A stretch of 13,962 nucleotides of DNA. It comes from Rachicladosporium sp. CCFEE 5018. Its lineage: Eukaryota; Ascomycota; Dothideomycetes; Cladosporiales; Cladosporiaceae. Below, in pieces: positions 8,918-13,962 of this stretch (the first letter of the stretch is position 1; each line of letters starts with the position of its first letter). The stretch covers positions 776,965 through 790,926 of the forward strand of contig KZ111152.1 in the NCBI GenBank assembly GCA_002077045.2, written 5' to 3'. The notes below the pieces were generated by a model, which did no database searches, was not told the DNA's origin, and saw only the letters and a program-made list of their open reading frames with translations. The position numbers and the translations under genes are program-made.

Positions 8918-9307
8918 GGCAAGTAGCGTTATCTTGAACTGGGTCTGTAGGTATGAGCGATGAACAACAAGCGATGGAGATGATGCTGTGAACTGTGCAG
9001 TGACAGTAAGTGAAGAGCGCAATGGAATAAGAAGAAAGCGTGGCTACGGTACCCTTGACACCCAACAGGCTAAGCACTCAGATATCACGCTCACCTCTCA
9101 CATTGTTGTTCCTTCCGATCAAGCTTTGTTCAAAGACACTTCCGATCCGGACTCCATTTATGCCATTGTGGCCACCGCGACAGTTCAGGACGGATCATCA
9201 CCACCATGACTTACTTTGTGCCCTCCCTTGGACCTCAACAGTACGTAAGAGCCTCCCATACGTTCACAATCACCTACCCGCCCTTCACACGCCCACCCTC
9301 TTCGTCA
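8918..9307. other. Spacer between the two paralogues
   Basis: About 390 bp that must contain the 3' end of paralogue B and the promoter and leader of paralogue A. I see no further gene, repeat or RNA. Confidence 0.5.
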
Positions 9308-9696
9308 TCACAGCCTCCACTGCCGTACTCGGGAGACCTGTAGGCCTCTGGATGCCATGTCTAGTCCATCCCAATCAGCTCTCCACCGTACCCACCTCAC
9401 GCACAGCAGCGGAAACCACTCACAGTCAACAAAATCATTCCCAGTAGCACAACATACGACAGCCCAAGACAAGTGATACTTGGGTACGGCCCGAAGTAGA
9501 CGACGTCGTTTTCGAGAAGATACGTGTTCTGGGAGGGGTGGGAGATGATGTGCTCGATGATGTAGTTGGGTGTGTCGTTGCGCTTGAGGCAGTGGCTGTA
9601 TTTCGTTGAGGATAGTTGAGGCGTGGTCCGAGTGAGGTGGAGGAGGCGAGAGTCTTGCGTGGCTCGGTATTGGCGGTCGTACGCGGCAAAGTCCAT
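9308..9696 (-). CDS. Small uncharacterised membrane protein, paralogue B of a local pair
   Basis: Proposed exons are 9696-9424 and 9337-9308, with an 86-nt intron (GTGAGT...CCTACAG), giving 100 residues. Without splicing the protein ends after eight other residues, so little changes. Residues 42-72 (TPNYIIEHIISHP...VVYFGPYP) form the core shared with the gene at 8684-8917. A hydrophobic stretch follows (about 73-91, CLGLSYVVLLGMILLT), suggesting a C-terminal membrane anchor. The frame stays open upstream, so an alternative ATG at 9855 would add 53 residues; 9696 is preferred because it gives a start (MDF) like that of paralogue A (MDD). It lies 262 bp downstream of the transporter stop on the same strand. 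The family was not recognised. Confidence 0.55.
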
Positions 9697-9958
9697 GATG
9701 AGATGGTAGGGTGCGAGTCTGGTGTGGGAAATCAGTGGTGTGCCTGTAATGGTGGAGCGGATGGACTGCGCGGCAGAGTTTACTGAGGTCAATTGACGTT
9801 CCGTGGCAGGCGACTTGCCACGAATGCGCTCGAGACGCGCTATGTCTCTGATCATGATTGCACATGAAGCGATGAGAAGACATGAGATAGAGTGAGATAG
9901 TGAGAGCCGAGCATTGAGGAACCCATGGCTAGGCCGCGTGATAGTGTATCCAGACGTC

Positions 9959-11785
9959 CTACCGTATCCGACCCTCTTCACTAGGGTCACCTTCCTCCTC
10001 ATCTCCATCCTCCTCCTCATCTTCCCACCCATCGCCCTCTAGCCCCTTTCCCCTGATCCCCCAACTAAGCGCAAACCCCACAGCCGCAACCCCAGCAAAC
10101 GTTCCAAAAGGCAACAACTCCCCCTTTCCACTGAGCTTCGTTGCTGCAGTGAACAGCCCTCCACTAATGAACGGTCCCACGCCCCTCCCAGCCGCACTAA
10201 GTGTCTGCGCCAACCCGTTCAGTCGCCCGAGCACAGCGTGCGAAGGTGCCGAGTTGGTGATGAGTAAGAGTGCCGAGGTGAGTCCACCAACAGCAGATAT
10301 GGTCTTGATAACCAAAATCCCACCAAGTTCAACCCAGAGCCAAACCTTCGAGTCGCTCTTATAGCCCACAAACGGCACAAGAATGAAAGCTATGATGAAC
10401 CCGGCGAGTCCAGTGCGGTAGGTTGCTTTATTCCCGACGCTCTCCCTCAGCCGGCCAAAGATCCCAATCTGAAACAGTATCGTTATCACCCCTGCGAAAG
10501 CGAGGGAGATGCCGATCTCCTTTGGGTTCAAATCTCGTCCAGTGGGCGGATCGCCTTGCGCAAAGATCGGATACAAGCTGTTGAATGATATGTTGCAGAG
10601 TTGGAAGATGAGAAAGGTGAGGAGCAGGAGTATGGTGTCTCTGTTGAAGACGTCGCTAGGTTTGAAGTCGGTATCGTTGTTTTCTTTCGGTTGTGTGAGC
10701 CAAGCGTTTGGACTCGTCGATTCGGAGTCCGAGGGGAGGGAGTCGGAATTATGCCAGACGCCGTTGGCGTCGCGTGTAGAGCCTGCGCGGGGGTCGAAGG
10801 GCTTCTGCTGTTCGCGAGTGTAAGTTGGACGGTGGGAAGAAGTGAATTGCCAGAGCCAGGTGAAGAGGTTGCCGACGCGTTTGCCTAGGGGTTGCAGGTC
10901 GCGGGCTTCTTCGAGAGACTCCTCGAGGAAGATAGTAGTGAGGACGAAGTCTAGGAGGAGCACGCCGGCTGAGAGGAGGTTGGGTAGGAGGTAAGGGTAT
11001 GGGTTCGCGTGGCCAGGTCGGAATGGATTGTCCTTCATAACCAGTAGGCCGCCTACAATTGGTCCAGTAATGCCACCCAGACCGTAGATGACGGGCAGGT
11101 ATGTGAAAGCCTTGCTCTGATTCGATCGGTCCGTGATCTCCCCCAGACATGTACTGATCACGCCCTGATTGCCGTTTACCAAACCCATCAGCACCTGCAC
11201 CATGACCGCCTGCCATAATGTCCGACAGAAGCCGAAAGCAACGAAGCATGCCGCTGTGAGGATCGTCCCACAAAGCACGACTGGCTTCCTGCCTATTCGA
11301 TCTGACAGCCAGCCCCATGCGAAGTTTGTTGCGAACTGTGCTGCTGCAAAGCTGCTCGCAATGAGACCGACATACACTCCGACCTGCCCCTCCCGCACTT
11401 CCGGGAACGTACTAGCCATCTCAGGCAAGTACGGACTTATACTGTTCAATGCCGTCTGCTCACAGAGCGCTATCACCGCCAGTATCGCCAACTGCCGCTT
11501 AGGCAACGGCGTCTCCTGCCGTCCCGATTGCCCAGACTCATTCCTGCGGTGTCGAGGTTCAGGGGGCGGGGATGAAGAGGCTGACGATTGGGAATTGAGT
11601 GGCTCCTTCGAGGTTCGCTTACTGGGGTGTCGAGGCGGTGCGGTGGGGAAGGTGTGGTAACGGAAGGTGGAGGATTGACGTTGGCGGAGGGTGGGTTTGC
11701 GGAAAGGTAGCGGTCGGGCTGAGGAGCGTGCTTGACCTAGGAGAGGTCTCGTCGTCTCATCGCGCTCGTTGGCGCCATCGGACAT
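9959..11785 (-). CDS. MFS transporter, DHA1-like, 12 TM
   Basis: Intronless 608-residue major facilitator superfamily transporter. The long hydrophilic N-terminus (1-95, Ser/Pro/Arg-rich) precedes TM1 (about 98-120, LAILAVIALCEQTALNSISPYLP). The MFS loop 2-3 signature GWLSDRIGRKP is at 158-168, and a motif-C-like GLGGITGPIVGG is at 235-246 in TM5, a motif linked to drug/H+ antiporters. Six spans are followed by a charged central loop (about 290-380) and six more. The C-terminus is a strongly acidic tail (about 585-604). It resembles the fungal group that includes yeast YCR023C and plant zinc-induced-facilitator-like carriers. The substrate cannot be assigned; export or vacuolar uptake of a small solute is most likely. 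It is divergent from the G-alpha gene. Confidence 0.92.
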   Translation of the reverse strand: MSDGANERDETTRPLLGQARSSARPLPFRKPTLRQRQSSTFRYHTFPTAPPRHPSKRTSKEPLNSQSSASSSPPPEPRHRRNESGQSGRQETPLPKRQLAILAVIALCEQTALNSISPYLPEMASTFPEVREGQVGVYVGLIASSFAAAQFATNFAWGWLSDRIGRKPVVLCGTILTAACFVAFGFCRTLWQAVMVQVLMGLVNGNQGVISTCLGEITDRSNQSKAFTYLPVIYGLGGITGPIVGGLLVMKDNPFRPGHANPYPYLLPNLLSAGVLLLDFVLTTIFLEESLEEARDLQPLGKRVGNLFTWLWQFTSSHRPTYTREQQKPFDPRAGSTRDANGVWHNSDSLPSDSESTSPNAWLTQPKENNDTDFKPSDVFNRDTILLLLTFLIFQLCNISFNSLYPIFAQGDPPTGRDLNPKEIGISLAFAGVITILFQIGIFGRLRESVGNKATYRTGLAGFIIAFILVPFVGYKSDSKVWLWVELGGILVIKTISAVGGLTSALLLITNSAPSHAVLGRLNGLAQTLSAAGRGVGPFISGGLFTAATKLSGKGELLPFGTFAGVAAVGFALSWGIRGKGLEGDGWEDEEEDGDEEEGDPSEEGRIR

Positions 11786-13448
11786 AGTTGTGAACGCAGA
11801 TCTGGTAGATCTTCCTCAGCGCTCCTGGTAGAGAATAATCCTTCTCCGAAGGCGATCTCCTCGATGCAGTGTTCCAAGTGTATGCACAAGGGGGCCGATA
11901 GGACGAGAACACCAGAGATGTGTTCAAATGATTAACTACAACCTCCTGCAATACAGCTATATGCAGCAGCGTTTGATTTACATATCTGCAGCTGTCCGAT
12001 ATGCCTCATCGAGAAAAGCGCGGTGACGGCTAGTGACGAAGGACCGCGGGCCGATCAACGTCCGGCTGCGCGGACCTTGCCTTGCCTGCCAGTAGCTTAT
12101 ATCACTACATTCGCTGTCTTCCTCATTGGCCTAGTTGCAGGTATCGAACGAGTGCCACGCGATACATCGTCCTGGATACCGTGTCGTTGTTGGCTGCCCC
12201 TTTGACGCATGACGCAGAATTGGAGATCCATCGAGTGCCCTCGCGGTGGTCGGCAATGTGTCTTCTGCGTCCGTAGATGTCTAGCGAGCGTGGGGGTGTG
12301 CAGCGGCAGGAAGAACAGCCTGGGAGAGGGTCGATTGTTGCGTACTTCAATCGAAGGCCGCTGTAAAGACTTGAAATCCGAAGAGAGAGCATTCGTCTGT
12401 CCAGAGTCTGTCGTAGGCAGGACTTGCTTGTGACCTACTTTGGATCATGGCTAGCTGTCAAACTCCGCCTCTCTCGTCAAAGCGCGGGGAAGCACATTGG
12501 AGAGATGTGGACGGAGCCGGTAGCCGGGTCACATCGCTCCGGATACTGATGTCGATCAGTGTAATCAGTATCGCTTTGTCCATCTGGCCGTGTATCGATC
12601 CAACTGATCAGTCAGAATCGATTGTGAGACAGAAGTCGCAAATCAAGTGAGACAACGTAAGAGCCGGACCAGGGACCAGGTCAGATCGGATTAATCAAAT
12701 CCAACGGGAACCGCTAGTGCTGTCTGCCCAGGATCTGCCATGTGGCTCATCAATAGAGTAGCCCCGACGTTATTATTGGCGCATGTCAGCGGTCGGACGC
12801 CGCCGGGTCTAGTATGTGACTACATGATTCACATGCAATCCGTACTTGACACAAGCTTGTATCGTGAAAGCTGTAGTGAGGTAGCCATAGCAGGCTGAAA
12901 CATCGGCTGCGACGAGGAGATCACAGGAAGGGTCCGGAATGTGCGTCGTGATGTTGTCGTCGCTTGCAGAAGGTTTAGCCAAGCTTGAGGAGACAACGAG
13001 AACGCCCAAGCTTCCTACATCATACGCGGCTGTGCTTCTTATGCTTTGCCCGCTTGACAGCACACTACGCCTTACTCATCCTCCATTACTGCCGTGCGCA
13101 CACATGTACACGTACCGAAGCTGGAACATCGCCGTCGCGCTCCATTGCCGCCACCTATAGACTTCACTGCCCCGCTCCGCCCCAAGAGGGGGATTCACAA
13201 CAACATACAACCTCGTGCTACACAGCTTCCCAACTCGGACCGACGCATATCCTCGCGCTTCCTCTCTCTGCAACACTCCGCGACTTCACGGTTTAATACA
13301 TCCGCCCACCATACATTGTACGCCGCACTAAGCCGCGCACGACTGCACGCAATTGGGACATCGACCGTTTTGGCTTCCCGCGTACTGGGATTCTCGAACG
13401 CGCTGAGCGCTTCACTTTGCTGAGTCCGCCGCTACTGACACCGCCACA
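11786..13448. promoter_or_regulatory. Divergent intergenic region, transporter and G-alpha
   Basis: 1.66 kb between two outward-facing start codons, presumably holding both promoters. Open frames are short and unconvincing; one minus-strand frame at 12809-13063 has only GTG at its start. The 300 bp before the G-alpha ATG contain pyrimidine-rich stretches (such as CTTCCTCTCTCTGC) and end in CCACAATGG, a good fungal start context. A palindrome-rich patch lies at 12542-12622. Confidence 0.55.
12542..12622. repeat. Palindrome-rich patch with repeated ATCAGT
   Basis: GATACTGAT (12542-12550) and ATCAGTATC (12564-12572) are perfect 9-bp inverted arms with a 13-nt loop. A 10-bp palindrome ACTGATCAGT sits at 12603-12612, flanked by ATCGAT at 12594-12599 and 12617-12622. 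ATCAGT, in either orientation, occurs five times in 68 bp. It may be a binding site array for a dimeric regulator; no known site is recognised. Confidence 0.4.
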
Positions 13449-13921
13449 ATGGGCGCGTGCATGTCGAGCGGCGAGACGGGGGAGGGAGACCAGAAGAAGC
13501 GGAGTCAAGCCATTGACAGAGGGCTGGAGGAGGACTCGAAGAAGCTGCGGAGGGAATGCAAGATCTTGTTGCTTGGCTCCGGCGAAAGTGGGAAAAGCAC
13601 GATCGTGAAGCAGATGAAGATTATTCACCAGAATGGCTACAGCGTTGACGAGCTCGCCCTGTACCGGCACACAATCTACAAGAACCTCATAGACTGCGCC
13701 AAAGCCCTGATAGGCGCTATGCGGCAATTCGAGATCGATGTCGAGAACCCTGCAAACCAACAGTATTGCGACTTCTTGCTGGAGTACTCGGTCGACCCGG
13801 ACCCACATTCGGCGTTAGACCCGAGAGCAGGAGAAGCGGTCAAGATGGTGTGGAAGGACCCATGCGTGGGGAAGGTGTTCGAGCACGCGAACGAGTTCTA
13901 CCTCATGGATTCGGCGCCTTA
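13449..13921 (+). CDS. G-protein alpha subunit, group III (GanB/GNA-3-like), first exon
   Basis: GTP-binding alpha subunit of a heterotrimeric G protein at the plasma membrane. Residues 1-158 of about 355 are present. The start MGACMSS carries Gly2 for myristoylation and Cys4 for palmitoylation. The P-loop GSGESGKST is at 43-51, followed by IVKQMKIIHQNGY and the start of the helical domain, ending in EFYLMDSAP. The apparent stop TAG at 13920-13922 is a splice junction: the exon ends CCT-TA and GTGAGT begins at 13922, so the split codon should become Tyr as in the conserved DSAPYF. The first-exon sequence fits group III alphas (GanB, GNA-3), which act with adenylate cyclase in nutrient sensing in other fungi. 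Switch regions and the C-terminus lie beyond the window. Confidence 0.95.
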
Positions 13922-13962
13922 GTGAGTGCATGCCTGCTCTTTGCGAACTTTCTGGAGAGATG
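13922..13962 (+). other. Start of G-alpha intron 1
   Basis: A GTGAGT donor at 13922 is followed by 35 further bases to the window end, with no acceptor yet seen. Confidence 0.8.

Noticed and set aside
8186..8926. 246-codon open frame on the plus strand
   Set aside because: Its right third is antisense to paralogue A, which has homology support, and its left part is Arg/Gly-rich translation of a C/T-rich promoter-like tract. No domain is visible.
10749..11318. 189-codon minus-strand frame inside the transporter gene
   Set aside because: Shadow of the MFS coding frame; Arg/Pro/His-rich and without domain content.
12809..13063. 84-codon minus-strand frame with ordinary amino-acid composition
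   Set aside because: Only a GTG at the start, no domain, no splice partners, and it lies inside the divergent promoter region.
13094..13423. 109-codon plus-strand frame before the G-alpha start
   Set aside because: Begins with GTG, lies in the likely 5' UTR, and is His/Arg/Ser-rich without recognisable features.
13920..13922. TAG apparently ending the G-alpha protein at 157 residues
   Set aside because: It overlaps a GTGAGT donor, and the family continues DSAP with Tyr-Phe, so it is an exon end and not a truncation.

Overview
The window looks like a gene-rich, roughly balanced-GC stretch of a filamentous ascomycete genome, probably Dothideomycetes (the class is inference). The evidence is: short introns (52-107 nt) with GTGAGT/GTAAGT/GTACGT-type donors, several with a CTGAC branch site, and CAG/TAG acceptors; an AreA-type nitrogen GATA factor; and a group III (GanB/GNA-3-like) fungal G-protein alpha subunit. 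No transposon, CRISPR array, rRNA or convincing tRNA was seen.

Layout, left to right. All genes but the last are on the minus strand. (1) 1-2560: areA/nit-2-type global nitrogen regulator, three exons, with the C-terminus beyond the left edge. (2) 2561-5616: about 3 kb without a convincing gene. It serves as areA upstream DNA and as the downstream flank of the next gene, and holds a dense cluster of GATA motifs (4847-5225) and a short upstream ORF next to the areA start. (3) 5617-6562: dienelactone-hydrolase-family protein with a likely mitochondrial presequence and a strong internal start. (4) 7186-7736, with 5' leader exons reaching past 7963: a tentative small single-membrane-span protein supported mainly by good splice signals. 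(5) 8684-8917 and 9308-9696: two small uncharacterised proteins that share a 31-residue core and look like an old tandem duplication. (6) 9959-11785: intronless 12-TM MFS transporter. (7) 11786-13448: divergent intergenic region with a palindrome-rich patch. (8) 13449 to the right edge: first exon of the G-protein alpha gene on the plus strand, cut by the window end.

Two of the confident genes are regulators of nutrient response: AreA controls nitrogen-source use, and group III G-alpha proteins act in cAMP/nutrient sensing in other fungi. The hydrolase and the transporter are ordinary metabolic and transport genes. Nothing shows that the genes work as one cluster. The part least explained by known families is 7.2-9.7 kb: the spliced small membrane protein and the paralogous small-protein pair.
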